Virus record (IMG/VR): IMGVR_UViG_3300034096_000045
Coordinates: 1 to 35,833 of that record
DNA length: 35,833 nucleotides
Strand: one strand, 5' to 3'
Origin: a virus
The notes beneath the pieces were generated by a model. It saw only the letters and a program-made list of their open reading frames with translations, was not told where the DNA came from and did not search any database. Both the position numbers and the translations under genes were made by a program. Every line of letters begins with the position of its first letter. Within the stretch, counting starts at the first letter, position 1. Shown piece by piece: positions 1-7,947 of the stretch.

Positions 1-200
1 GAGTGAACGAGTTACCGTTCAACAACATCGAAACAAGTACCTGTTGGAAGTGGTCGGTGCGTGACACACCGACTTCGGGCATGTCGAGCCATTCTGGTCG
101 TGGTCGGAATGGTCGGCGATCACCGTCAACACGGATGAACACATCGACTGGCAGAGTTGAGATAGAGTCTGCGATTAGTCGGACACACGCATACACGGTT
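1..200. repeat. terminal direct repeat, left copy
   Basis: These 200 bases recur at 35634-35833. The only difference I see is A at 128 versus G at 35761. The repeat lies inside the portal gene, and the reading frame continues across the junction, so it most likely marks closure of a circular assembly (circularly permuted, terminally redundant or concatemeric DNA) rather than a biological repeat. The mismatch is synonymous (a Val codon), as expected for population variation. Confidence 0.95.
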
Positions 201-337
201 CCGATCTTGAGAGAATCTTCTTGCGTGACTATCGTGCCGGCGTTGGTTGTGAATTGGAATGCGTCACCTGCGGCGAACAACGACTGATATGAGACTGCTC
301 TCTCTTCTTCTCTTGGGTTGAACAGTCTTGACAACAT
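1..337 (-). CDS. portal protein, N-terminal part (continues at the other window end)
   Basis: This is the 5' part of the portal gene, cut by the window edge. Translation from ATG at 337-335 begins MLSRLFNPREEERAV and runs without a stop into the YACVRLIADS segment encoded again at 35829 downward. Joined to 35633-34441 it gives a protein of about 509 residues, normal for an HK97-type portal. The start is supported by a TAATG overlap with the stop of the small membrane gene just upstream. The portal forms the dodecameric ring at the capsid vertex through which DNA is packaged and which anchors the tail. Confidence 0.9.
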   Translation of the reverse strand, partial: MLSRLFNPREEERAVSYQSLFAAGDAFQFTTNAGTIVTQEDSLKIGTVYACVRLIADSISTLPVDVFIRVDGDRRPFRPRPEWLDMPEVGVSRTDHFQQVLVSMLLNGNSFT

Positions 338-489
338 TAGTTTCTAGCCGCTTTCTTTGACCGCTCCCAAGCCAAGGTGAAGGCAAGCAGAGATGCGCCT
401 GTAAAGATTAGCCCAAGCGGAACCGCAATGTAAAATACGCCGACCGCAATCATCAAGATCGCGACCAGTTCCAATAACAATACAATCAT
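337..489 (-). CDS. small membrane protein between terL and portal
   Basis: A 50-residue ORF fills the gap between the large terminase and portal genes. It starts MIVLLLELVAILMIAV, is almost entirely hydrophobic for about 40 residues (one long or two short membrane segments) and ends with a basic tail, ERSKKAARN. A GGAGAAAG ribosome-binding site precedes the ATG, overlapping the end of terL, and the stop overlaps the portal start as TAATG. Such tight coupling argues that it is translated. I do not recognise a family. A role at the membrane, in lysis, or simply as a coupling peptide are all possible. Confidence 0.7.
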   Translation of the reverse strand: MIVLLLELVAILMIAVGVFYIAVPLGLIFTGASLLAFTLAWERSKKAARN

Positions 490-497
490 CTTTCTCC

Positions 498-1979
498 TCA
501 CACTACAAAGAACCCTGGTTGCTGAACACTCTCGACTCGTCTCGTTGCACGATCCACAGCCATCGCCAATGCTATCGCAGCGTCAATCTTGCGTTTTGAT
601 TTACCTTTAGACAAACGCCAACCCATGTCGGTTGAGCGTTGCGCCGCCGACAACACCTGATCGGTGAACACAGGATCACCGTTGTGTGAGAGACGACCGT
701 TCACGATGAACTCGTACAAAGTTCCGCAAGCAGGAACCATACGCGCAGTCGACTGGCTGAACTCAACCATCGTGAACCCTTCATCGGACATCGCTTCAGC
801 CGAGCGTTGAAAGAACGCTGGGTCATAAGCGAACTCTTGCACCGTGTATTCGCGACCAAGATCGCGGATGTGTTGCTCGACTGCCGAGACATCCATCGCA
901 CCGCCATCTGGATGCCAAATCTTTGCACGAACAACAACACGACCAGACTGCTGCGGTTGCGCAACGACAACCGCGATCGAGTCGTGCTTGAGTGCCATGT
1001 CAATGCCGACGAACACAGGAATGTTCGGATCAAGTTCATCCTCACTACGACACTGCTCCCACGCACCCTTCGGCAACCACGATTCACCATCGGTACGAAC
1101 CCACTGATTCAGTCTGAATCTTCGGTAAGAAACTTCGGCTGTCTGCATCATCGAAACTTCCATATCGCCGATATCGAGCAGACCTTCGGCGAGGTTAGGG
1201 TTGGCGGCGACCCATGCGTCACGGTCATGAATCTCGCAGTCCGCTGGTGCTTCCCACCACCAGAACCCGAATCGTTCATCTTGTTTTGTGCCTGAGATAA
1301 TTTCTTTGCCGTAGTTGTAAAGACGGCCGCACACGGTGTCTAGGTCGAAGCCTGCGGTTGAGATGGCAACGATCATCGGGTCTTTACGAGCACCGGAACC
1401 CAACGTGAGCGCATCCCACAAATCGTCGTTCGGTTGGACGTGAAGCTCATCGAATACGACCGTGGACGGGTTCAAGCCCTGCTGCAACTTTGCGTCGCTT
1501 GATAGCACACGATAGATCGCACCCGTTGACGGAACCTCGATGACATCTCGATACACCTTGCAGATACCAGACAGGGCAGATGATTGTGTGACCTGCCATT
1601 TGGCTTCGTTGAACACGACGCGGGCTTGTTGCCGGTCGCCTGCCGCCGAATAAACCTCAGCACCTGGCTCACCCTCGATCAAACCATACAGTGCGATGAG
1701 TGAACCGAGAAGCGATTTGCCGTTCTTACGGCCCAACCCGATCAGGCTGCGACGATACCGAAGCAACCCGTCAGGACGACGCTCATACAAATCGTTCAAC
1801 AAATTGCGTTGCCAACCAGTCAACGCCAAAGGCTTACCAGCGAGTTTGCCTTTGCTTACATGCAGAAAGGTTTCAGCAAAATCCGCTAACGACTCACCTT
1901 CAGTTTGGTTGTATATCGACGACGTTCTCCATGTTGGATCGGTTGTCAGCCTTGCGTTTTCTAAACTCTTCAAGTTCAT
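498..1979 (-). CDS. terL: terminase large subunit
   Basis: This is the packaging motor ATPase and headful/cos nuclease, 493 residues, normal for the HK97-like Terminase_1 type. Visible motifs: Walker A GLGRKNGKS at about residues 81-89, Walker B VVFDE at 174-178, the coupling motif STAG at 207-210, and a nuclease domain starting at GIDMALKHDS (acidic D327), with the late acidic motif in KIDAAIALA near 473. A GGAGGT sequence lies 11 nt before the ATG at 1979, inside the terS gene, so the 80-nt overlap with terS appears real. The small subunit upstream recognises DNA and hands it to this protein, which docks on the portal encoded next. Confidence 0.95.
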   Translation of the reverse strand: MNLKSLENARLTTDPTWRTSSIYNQTEGESLADFAETFLHVSKGKLAGKPLALTGWQRNLLNDLYERRPDGLLRYRRSLIGLGRKNGKSLLGSLIALYGLIEGEPGAEVYSAAGDRQQARVVFNEAKWQVTQSSALSGICKVYRDVIEVPSTGAIYRVLSSDAKLQQGLNPSTVVFDELHVQPNDDLWDALTLGSGARKDPMIVAISTAGFDLDTVCGRLYNYGKEIISGTKQDERFGFWWWEAPADCEIHDRDAWVAANPNLAEGLLDIGDMEVSMMQTAEVSYRRFRLNQWVRTDGESWLPKGAWEQCRSEDELDPNIPVFVGIDMALKHDSIAVVVAQPQQSGRVVVRAKIWHPDGGAMDVSAVEQHIRDLGREYTVQEFAYDPAFFQRSAEAMSDEGFTMVEFSQSTARMVPACGTLYEFIVNGRLSHNGDPVFTDQVLSAAQRSTDMGWRLSKGKSKRKIDAAIALAMAVDRATRRVESVQQPGFFVV

Positions 1980-2385
1980 TCTTGATCTTCACCTCCACGA
2001 AACCCAACCTGGCACGATCCACGGGAGTGAAACCGAGCAGGGATAAACAATCTAACACCTGAGCATCAAGCGACCGAAGCGCGGCACGATCACGCCAATC
2101 ATTCTGCTTCAACACACGCATTCGCAACGCGACCCGCTCATCAATCTGCTCAGCCACCACCTGCAACAACTCGATATCCATCTGCGGACTAATCCAAGTA
2201 AACCCAACCGACCACACCCGCTCCCAAAACTGTTGACCGGCAGGACCCAACGGACGGTGAGGAATAGGAACAGCAGGCGAAGTCGGTATCGCAATCGTCA
2301 CCTCAGGCAACGGACGTTTCCCAGGGTTGCCAGCCCGACGCTTCTGCTCGACAGGCTTCGGAGGACGGCCAACAGGTTTAGGCAT
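1900..2385 (-). CDS. terS: terminase small subunit, P27-like
   Basis: 161 residues. The N-terminus (PVGRPPKPVEQKRRAGNPGK) is the basic GRPPKP...GNPG signature of P27-type phage small terminases, followed by a helical region containing the conserved FWERVW element (about residues 53-58) and an acidic C-terminal helix. It would bind the packaging site and load TerL, encoded directly downstream with an 80-nt out-of-frame overlap. The ATG overlaps the last bases of the ParB-methyltransferase gene by 8 nt and has no strong ribosome-binding site, so translation is probably coupled. Confidence 0.85.
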   Translation of the reverse strand: MPKPVGRPPKPVEQKRRAGNPGKRPLPEVTIAIPTSPAVPIPHRPLGPAGQQFWERVWSVGFTWISPQMDIELLQVVAEQIDERVALRMRVLKQNDWRDRAALRSLDAQVLDCLSLLGFTPVDRARLGFVEVKIKNELEEFRKRKADNRSNMENVVDIQPN

Positions 2386-3649
2386 TAGCCGAGAAATCGT
2401 GCGCTAAACCATCCGACTCCAACACCGGCAAGATACCAGTCAGTTTCTGGAACCTTGCACAGATCACATCCACATAGTGCGGATCAAGTTCCATCAAATA
2501 AGCAACACGGTTCGTTTCATGTGCCGCAATCAAAGTTGAACCCGAACCACCAAATAGATCAAGAACTAATCCGTTTCTAGGACAAGAATTATTCATTGCT
2601 CGAATACCTAGATCAACTGGTTTCTGAGTTGGATGAAACTCATTTTTGCTTTCTCTAGCAATATCCCAAACACTGACTTCGTTTGTTGGACCATTCCAAT
2701 ACGGAGCCTTGCCAGACTTGAAAGCGTAAATACATGGTTCATGTTTGCTTTTATATTGAGCACCAATGGCACCAAATTGTGCAAGATTTTTATTCCAAAT
2801 CAAAGTGTTTCTAATTTCATATCCTGCGGAGATGACTGCGGAGATGACTGCGGAAGATTTGCTATCAGAGAACCATAAATACATGGCCGCTTCATTTTTG
2901 GATTCAGCAAAAAGTAATGGCAAGCATTTGCCATATATGTTTGCGTTATCATCATTAGCAAGTTTTTTTCTTCTTTTATTTTTGTCGGCATGACCACCGT
3001 CATAATCAACTCCGTATGGCGGATCGGTAAAAACCATGTCTGCTTTTTTTGCGTTCATTAATTTAGCAACATCGTTGGCATCAGTTGAATCGCCGCACAT
3101 GACTCGATGCTCACCCAACAACCACACATCACCCAACTTAGAAATCGTCGGAACATCCTCAGGCACCTCATCCACATCAACCGGCAACTCCGTCTGCATC
3201 TTGTCCAACAACTCCGACACCGACTCAGAATCCCAACCAGACGCCTCCAACAACTCAGGATCAAGCGCACCAACCTCACCAATCAAAGCAGCCAACGCAT
3301 CCTCGTCATAGTCACCAAGTTCCGCAGTTCGATTATCAGCCAACGCAAATGCCTTTGACATCGTGTCATCGTCATCAACCCACACGACCGCAATCTCCGA
3401 CCAACCCAAAGCCTGCGCCGCCTGCAAAGTGTGGTTACCGGCAATCACAACTTGGTCGGACTTGCGCACCACGATCGGTTTACGTTGCCCGAACTTCTCA
3501 AGACTTGCCTTCACCGCCTCGACATCACCGCGTCGCGGGTTGCCTGGTAAGAGAGAAAGTTTGTTGATTGGGCAGGCGAGTGGGAGCAGGTCTTTTTGGA
3601 TCATAGGAAACAGTCTAGTTTCGCGGGCGCACATCTCCGCCAACGGCAT
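2378..3649 (-). CDS. ParB-domain / DNA methyltransferase fusion
   Basis: 423 residues from the longest start. An N-terminal ParB/Srx-like domain (about residues 25-110: PINKLSLLPGNPRR, VIAGNHTLQAA, ADNRTAE) is followed by an amino-methyltransferase domain with DPPY at 209-212, target/linker segments, HPTQKP at 339-344 and the SAM-binding FGGSGST at 366-372. The DPPY-before-FGGSG order is that of the beta class, which methylates adenine N6 or cytosine N4. The start is uncertain: ATG codons at 3649, 3634 (GGAG abutting it) and 3604 are in frame, and none has an ideal leader. The gene abuts the terminase genes, as in many siphoviruses, so it may mark phage DNA against restriction or at packaging. 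Its central segment is unusually AT-rich. Confidence 0.92.
   Translation of the reverse strand: MPLAEMCARETRLFPMIQKDLLPLACPINKLSLLPGNPRRGDVEAVKASLEKFGQRKPIVVRKSDQVVIAGNHTLQAAQALGWSEIAVVWVDDDDTMSKAFALADNRTAELGDYDEDALAALIGEVGALDPELLEASGWDSESVSELLDKMQTELPVDVDEVPEDVPTISKLGDVWLLGEHRVMCGDSTDANDVAKLMNAKKADMVFTDPPYGVDYDGGHADKNKRRKKLANDDNANIYGKCLPLLFAESKNEAAMYLWFSDSKSSAVISAVISAGYEIRNTLIWNKNLAQFGAIGAQYKSKHEPCIYAFKSGKAPYWNGPTNEVSVWDIARESKNEFHPTQKPVDLGIRAMNNSCPRNGLVLDLFGGSGSTLIAAHETNRVAYLMELDPHYVDVICARFQKLTGILPVLESDGLAHDFSANA
2825..2854. repeat. 12-bp tandem duplication inside the methyltransferase gene
   Basis: TGCGGAGATGAC occurs at 2825-2836 and again at 2837-2848, followed by a partial third copy TGCGGA. 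It encodes the in-frame peptide repeat SAVISAVISA. Length divisible by three keeps the methyltransferase open; it may be a recent slippage event. Confidence 0.85.
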
Positions 3650-3707
3650 GGGTCATAGACGCCTGAGGTCGCAAACTTTTGACCCACCCTCCATCTCTAC
3701 ACCCGCC

Positions 3708-4007
3708 TCACTTCGCGTCGCCGCGTCGCGAGTTGCACGACCGATGCGCGGGAAGAAGTGGCGAATCTTTGTCGCCAGGTATGACGTGGTCCGCGGTCCA
3801 CGGGTCGTCGGGTCGTGCGCCTTCGAGACAGATCCAACAGTATTGAGCGGAGTCGCGGACTGCCTTGGCTCGTGCTTGGTAGTCGCCTGAGTAGTGAGGT
3901 CGGTGAGGCTTGGGATGGAGTCGGTTGTATGTGGTCTGGCAGTCTGGGCATCGGCGTGGGTTGGTGGTGAGTTGTCGGCAGGTTAGACATGGTCTAGAGA
4001 TGGTCAT
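3708..4007 (-). CDS. HNH endonuclease
   Basis: 99 residues. Two N-terminal zinc-ribbon cysteine pairs (CLTC at 7-10, CPDC at 20-23) precede an HNH core: CWIC at about 57-60, the catalytic TADHVIPG near 71-78, and HRSCNSRRG near the C-terminus. Small HNH nucleases next to terminase genes are a recurrent feature of HK97-like phages, where they stimulate the terminase during cos cleavage. Position immediately upstream of the methyltransferase-terS-terL block fits that role. The ATG at 4007 lacks a clear ribosome-binding site, so the exact start is less certain. Confidence 0.88.
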   Translation of the reverse strand: MTISRPCLTCRQLTTNPRRCPDCQTTYNRLHPKPHRPHYSGDYQARAKAVRDSAQYCWICLEGARPDDPWTADHVIPGDKDSPLLPAHRSCNSRRGDAK

Positions 4008-4026
4008 AAGTGTGCGCCAGGCATGG

Positions 4027-4220
4027 TCACGCCGTCACGCCAAGTAATACTTGGCGCGTGACGGCGTATGTGACAAATTGTGTTTCACGCCGTGTTTCAC
4101 GCCGTGGGTCGGACTCAATGAATATATGGGTTTTACGGCGAAAACGGCGTACGCCGTGGTCACGCCGTGTGTGGTCGGCGTGACGGCGTAAGCACCTGTT
4201 TCACGCCGTGTCACGCCGTG
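4027..4220. repeat. iteron-like CACGCCGT repeat field, candidate replication origin
   Basis: The octamer CACGCCGT or its complement recurs about ten times in 194 bp. Examples: a near-perfect hairpin 4029-4067 (ACGCCGTCAC against GTGACGGCGT), a tandem pair TTTCACGCCGTG at 4083-4094 and 4095-4106, a perfect 14-bp palindrome ACGGCGTACGCCGT at 4144-4157, an inverted copy at 4181-4189, and a tandem pair TCACGCCGTG at 4201-4210 and 4211-4220. It lies immediately downstream of the primase-helicase gene. Clustered direct and inverted repeats next to a replication gene suggest an origin or initiator-binding site; function is inferred. Confidence 0.65.
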
Positions 4221-4224
4221 TGGT

Positions 4225-6057
4225 TTAGAACTGTTCAAAAAGTGGATCATTCATCTGTTCTCGGCGTTGTGTGTGAGCTTGTCGGGCTGTCTTGCGAACT
4301 ACATGGTAGATGGTTTCGGCGCGTTCTTTGACTTCGGCCCACATGGCGTCAAGGCTGATGGTTGGGTCAATGTTGAGTTCTTCTAGCATCTTGAGTGCTT
4401 GGGTTAGTCGTTCGCCGCCTTGGATGTCTTGTGTGAACATTTTGTGTTGGTCGTGGATGATGAGGTTGATTCGTTCAGGTATCCAGGTGTGCCGGTGCTT
4501 TTGTCGGATCATGACTAGGCGTCCGTCTACTTTGGTCATTTGCCAGACTAGGTCGACGTCGTCGTTCTTGGCTGATGTGCCTCGTGCGCCTTTCTTGAGG
4601 TCTTTGCCTGCGTGGTCTATGCGCATGAGTGATCGGCCTTCTTGTTTGAGGTTGATGGCTGTCCAGCGGTAGAAGTTGCGGACGGTGTCGGCGTCGTTTT
4701 CTGCTCCTTCGACTGCTCGTGCGAAGGTGTCAATGATTACGAGTTCGGCTTGGCAGGCTCGTGCTAGGTCGCAGATTTGTTTGGCTCCTTCTGGTTTGTC
4801 GAGTGCGTCGATGGGTGGCAGTGAGGCGTAATGCAACCTTGATAGGTCTGTGTCTTTGTTGTAGCCCATTGCGGTGAGTCGTTCGTAGAGTACGGCTTGG
4901 GACATTTCGTAGTCCATGTAGAGGACGTTGGTTGGTGGTTTGGGTTCGGCGAATATCTCTTTGCCTGTGGCTAGTGCGGCTGCGATGTAGAGCGCGAGCA
5001 ACGATTTGCCTGTTCCGCCTGGTGCGAAGATGACTACGAGTTGGTTGCGTGGGATGATGGGTTCGATGAGCCAGTCTTCGGCTGGGAATGATTGGTTCCA
5101 GAAGTCTGTCCAGTTGATGAGGATGTTGTGGGTCTTTGATGGTTGCTCGACTGGTATTAATGCTTTGCCTTCTTGTAGGAGCTTCTTGGCGAACGCTGAT
5201 CGGTCGCCGTTGTGGTGCATGGCTGCGGTGTAGCCGAACCGTGTGTATGCGCCCGCAGGTAGCCCTGGGATTGATGTGGTGAATACTTTGAGGATGTCTT
5301 TGCCTTGCCAACCTGTGGTGGCTGAGGTGCCTTCTCTGATGTCTTTGCCTGGTCGCACCCAGTGTGATTCGCCTGATTGGTCGGTGTGTGCGAGTGTCCA
5401 GCCGTCTTGTCTTAGTAGTTCGGGCCATGTGGTTGCGGCGCAATAGCGGGATGCTGGTCCGTCTTCTTCGAGCAAGAGTGATGGTGGTGTGGCTGGTTGG
5501 GTTGGTGTCGCTGGTTCGGTCTTCGCTGTGAGCAATAGCACCATCCACAGTGGCATGTCTGCTGGTTTGTGGTCGGCAATCGAGCGTTCGTCTGTCCATT
5601 GGTATTCTTTGCCGTTCGGGTGAACTGTTGGTGGTGCGAGGACTTGTCCGCCTATGCCTCGGATGTCGATGCCTTGGCCGAGTTTGCCTGATGCTTCGTT
5701 GCGGATCGGTGCGTCTGTCAGGAAGTAGATGTGTCTTCCGCCGGAGCCTGTGATGACTTCGAGTGTGTCGGGTAGTTTGCCGTGTAATTGTTCTAGGTCG
5801 GCGAGTGTGTCCGAGCCTCGGTACTGTTCGCGATCATCGATGTCTACGACTATGAGGTATCGGTTGCGACATTCACCTGTTGCGATGCCAAGTCCGCAGT
5901 CTTTGAACTGTCCTTCGAACCATTGTCGGATTGTGGTCGGGTCGGTTGTGGCAGCGTTCTGCCATCCCGACATTGGTGGTCGTTTCTCGCCTTGTTTGAT
6001 TGGTATTACGCGCACACCTTTGTTGGCGTACGCGAGTGCAGTGGTTAACACGGACAT
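4225..6057 (-). CDS. bifunctional primase-polymerase / RecA-like helicase
   Basis: 610 residues, the main replication protein. The N-terminal prim-pol (AEP) domain spans about 1-175, with catalytic VVDIDD (D72, D74), GGRHIYF (H109) and GQGIDIRGIGGQVLAPP. A linker region follows. The C-terminal RecA/DnaB-like ATPase has Walker A FAPGGTGKS at 344-352, Walker B LVIIDTF near 439-445, and DHAGKD...GARGTSAKNDDVD at 481-502. The ATG at 6057 is preceded by AAGGAG. No DNA polymerase gene is present in the window, so this enzyme probably primes and unwinds while host polymerase extends. Iteron-like repeats lie just after the stop. Confidence 0.93.
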   Translation of the reverse strand: MSVLTTALAYANKGVRVIPIKQGEKRPPMSGWQNAATTDPTTIRQWFEGQFKDCGLGIATGECRNRYLIVVDIDDREQYRGSDTLADLEQLHGKLPDTLEVITGSGGRHIYFLTDAPIRNEASGKLGQGIDIRGIGGQVLAPPTVHPNGKEYQWTDERSIADHKPADMPLWMVLLLTAKTEPATPTQPATPPSLLLEEDGPASRYCAATTWPELLRQDGWTLAHTDQSGESHWVRPGKDIREGTSATTGWQGKDILKVFTTSIPGLPAGAYTRFGYTAAMHHNGDRSAFAKKLLQEGKALIPVEQPSKTHNILINWTDFWNQSFPAEDWLIEPIIPRNQLVVIFAPGGTGKSLLALYIAAALATGKEIFAEPKPPTNVLYMDYEMSQAVLYERLTAMGYNKDTDLSRLHYASLPPIDALDKPEGAKQICDLARACQAELVIIDTFARAVEGAENDADTVRNFYRWTAINLKQEGRSLMRIDHAGKDLKKGARGTSAKNDDVDLVWQMTKVDGRLVMIRQKHRHTWIPERINLIIHDQHKMFTQDIQGGERLTQALKMLEELNIDPTISLDAMWAEVKERAETIYHVVRKTARQAHTQRREQMNDPLFEQF

Positions 6058-6100
6058 GGTTCTCCTTAAGTGCAGGTCAGTCTAGTGAGACTGTCTGCGG

Positions 6101-6556
6101 TCACTTGTTTTGTTTGCGGATGTTGCCGATTATGTCGGCAGGTACTTCTCGGCCACGCAGGTCATATAGGAATGTGACGAATCCGATTTCGTCTACTTTC
6201 TCAACTTTGTTCTCCATGAATGCTGTGGCGAGTTGGTTGATTGGCCAGATGACGAACCATGGTTCGCTGTCTTCGGCGACTGGTCCCCACCAGCCGTCTT
6301 GTTTCGAGTGACCGTATTGCACGATGAACGATGGGATTTTTGCCATGTTGCCGAGCTGTGCGAGTGTTCGTGCGCCGACGTTGATTAGGTCTAGTACGGC
6401 GTGTTCGTGTTTGTAGTCAATGATTGCTTTCGGTACGCATTTGTCGTATTCGACCATGAGGAAGTCAATGTCCATCGCTGGTGTGTTGTAGCCCCAGCCG
6501 CGATGCCGTTGTGATAGCCATGCGTCCCGTTTGAAGTGTTGCTCATTGGATGTCAT
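6101..6556 (-). CDS. putative PD-(D/E)XK nuclease-like protein next to a cytosine methylase
   Basis: 151 residues from ATG at 6556, which overlaps the stop of the methyltransferase gene (ATGA) and has an AGAGGAG ribosome-binding site. The N-terminus contains an acidic pair in MDIDF (D29, D31), E36, and a strand ending IIDYKHE (D47-x-K49); the order D, E, then D-x-K fits the active site of PD-(D/E)XK nucleases. The remainder is rich in aromatic residues and I cannot assign it further. The tight coupling to a C5-methyltransferase suggests a restriction or repair partner, but this is inference; it could also be a non-catalytic protein of unknown function. Confidence 0.6.
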   Translation of the reverse strand: MTSNEQHFKRDAWLSQRHRGWGYNTPAMDIDFLMVEYDKCVPKAIIDYKHEHAVLDLINVGARTLAQLGNMAKIPSFIVQYGHSKQDGWWGPVAEDSEPWFVIWPINQLATAFMENKVEKVDEIGFVTFLYDLRGREVPADIIGNIRKQNK

Positions 6557-7947
6557 TGTTGCTCCTCTAGTTTGAGTAGATGTTTGGCGATCCATTGCGC
6601 TACTGGTGACGCAACTCCGTTGCCACATTGTTTGTAGCGGTGCGTGTCGGCTTGTTCGGTGCCGTCTGCTTTGTATCGGGTGTGGTCATCAGGCCAGCCC
6701 ATTAGCCGTTCGCACTCCAACGGTGTGAGTCGTCGGACTGCCATTGTTGGTTCGGCGTGAGATACTGCGTGAATATCGGTGCCAGTGAGTGTGAACATCG
6801 GGTCGCCTTCTTCGGTGTGTCCTTTGCCTGCTGGCCCGTTGTGATCTTGTCTGCCGATCATGCTGCCTTGAATACCGTAAGCGACTGATGGTGGTGCTTG
6901 GGATGATTTAAGTGTTGGTGCAACATTTTCGGTGACGTTCGCGTTGCTACCGAACTGTGTGTCAAAGGCGAGCATCGGTGTGTTGCCACCACCAGAACCC
7001 ATTTTTGCTGACAAGGTTTGTGTTACACCATCGTTTGCTATTCGTGCGCCATCACGATACGAGTTCTCAAACACGATGGCTGTTGTGGCTCGAACATCGC
7101 CCTGATCAAACGAGTTGAGTGTCGGGTTGACTGCGCCTTCTACCCAGGTTTCTGAGTCGTCTGCTGTTTGTGCGCGACTAGACTTCACGAACGGTTCTAC
7201 CACACATTTGTTCTCACGAACATACTGGCTGCTAATCATCTTGGCATCCGAAGTATTTAGTGAACCAACTATGTCTGATCCGAGGATGCCACCATCTGTT
7301 CCAACGCTCGTTGGAGTCTTGCTGGTAGCACTTTTCCTCGCCGGTTTGCCCTTCGCAAGATGCCCTGGCAAGCTTTCGGCGACAGGTAATAACGTTTCTG
7401 GACATCGTTCGGCGATTGCAGGATCGAAGATAGCGATGACGAACACGCGCCTTCGTCGTTGGGGTATTCCGAAATATTGCGCATCCAACACTGCCCATTC
7501 GATGACCATCGCGCCTGCTTCAGCCATTTCGTTGATGATGATCCCGAAGTCAGCGCCTCGGTTGGAGTTGAGTGCGCCGACGACGTTTTCCCAAATAGAG
7601 ATTCTTGGATATTGTCCATTGGTTTCCTTTCGTAGTTCTTTGATGATGCGTATACCTTCGTGGAATAGTCCTGATCGTTCGCCTTCTAGTCCGCTGCGTT
7701 TACCTGCAACCGACAGGTCTTGGCATGGTGATCCCCACGCAACGACATCTATGACGGGTGCGTGGGTGAGGATGTGTTTGCCTGTGAGGGTTGATACATC
7801 TTCCCATTTCGGGACATGTGGCCAATGTTTGTGCAGGATTGTGTTGGCGTGTTTATCCCATTCGCATTGGAATACGGTTTGCATTCCTGCGTTTTCTAAG
7901 CCCATGTCGAATCCGCCGACACCGCTGAACAGTGACAGCACTTTCAT
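6553..7947 (-). CDS. DNA (cytosine-5) methyltransferase
   Basis: 464 residues. Conserved C5-methyltransferase motifs are in order: motif I FSGVGGF (7-13), motif IV GSPCQDLS with catalytic Cys75, motif VI ENV (120-122), motif VIII QRRRRVF (163-169), a long target-recognition region (about 180-405) and C-terminal motifs IX-X (RRLTPLECERLMGWP, then YKQCGNGVASPVAQWI). It transfers a methyl group from SAM to C5 of cytosine and likely protects phage DNA against host restriction. The start overlaps the stop of the RHH gene (ATGA) and its stop overlaps the next gene, making a three-gene coupled unit. Confidence 0.96.
   Translation of the reverse strand: MKVLSLFSGVGGFDMGLENAGMQTVFQCEWDKHANTILHKHWPHVPKWEDVSTLTGKHILTHAPVIDVVAWGSPCQDLSVAGKRSGLEGERSGLFHEGIRIIKELRKETNGQYPRISIWENVVGALNSNRGADFGIIINEMAEAGAMVIEWAVLDAQYFGIPQRRRRVFVIAIFDPAIAERCPETLLPVAESLPGHLAKGKPARKSATSKTPTSVGTDGGILGSDIVGSLNTSDAKMISSQYVRENKCVVEPFVKSSRAQTADDSETWVEGAVNPTLNSFDQGDVRATTAIVFENSYRDGARIANDGVTQTLSAKMGSGGGNTPMLAFDTQFGSNANVTENVAPTLKSSQAPPSVAYGIQGSMIGRQDHNGPAGKGHTEEGDPMFTLTGTDIHAVSHAEPTMAVRRLTPLECERLMGWPDDHTRYKADGTEQADTHRYKQCGNGVASPVAQWIAKHLLKLEEQQ

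Noticed and set aside
3650-3707. Short gap between HNH and methyltransferase genes
   Set aside because: Only 58 bp; no clear promoter, hairpin or ORF seen.
4035-4250. 71-codon minus-strand ORF with repeated His-Gly-Val
   Set aside because: It is generated by the CACGCCGT repeat field, overlaps the helicase end, and has no ribosome-binding site or natural composition; listed instead as an origin-like repeat region.
4730-5599. 289-codon minus-strand ORF rich in Arg and Thr
   Set aside because: It is an alternative frame within the primase-helicase gene, whose own frame carries all family motifs.
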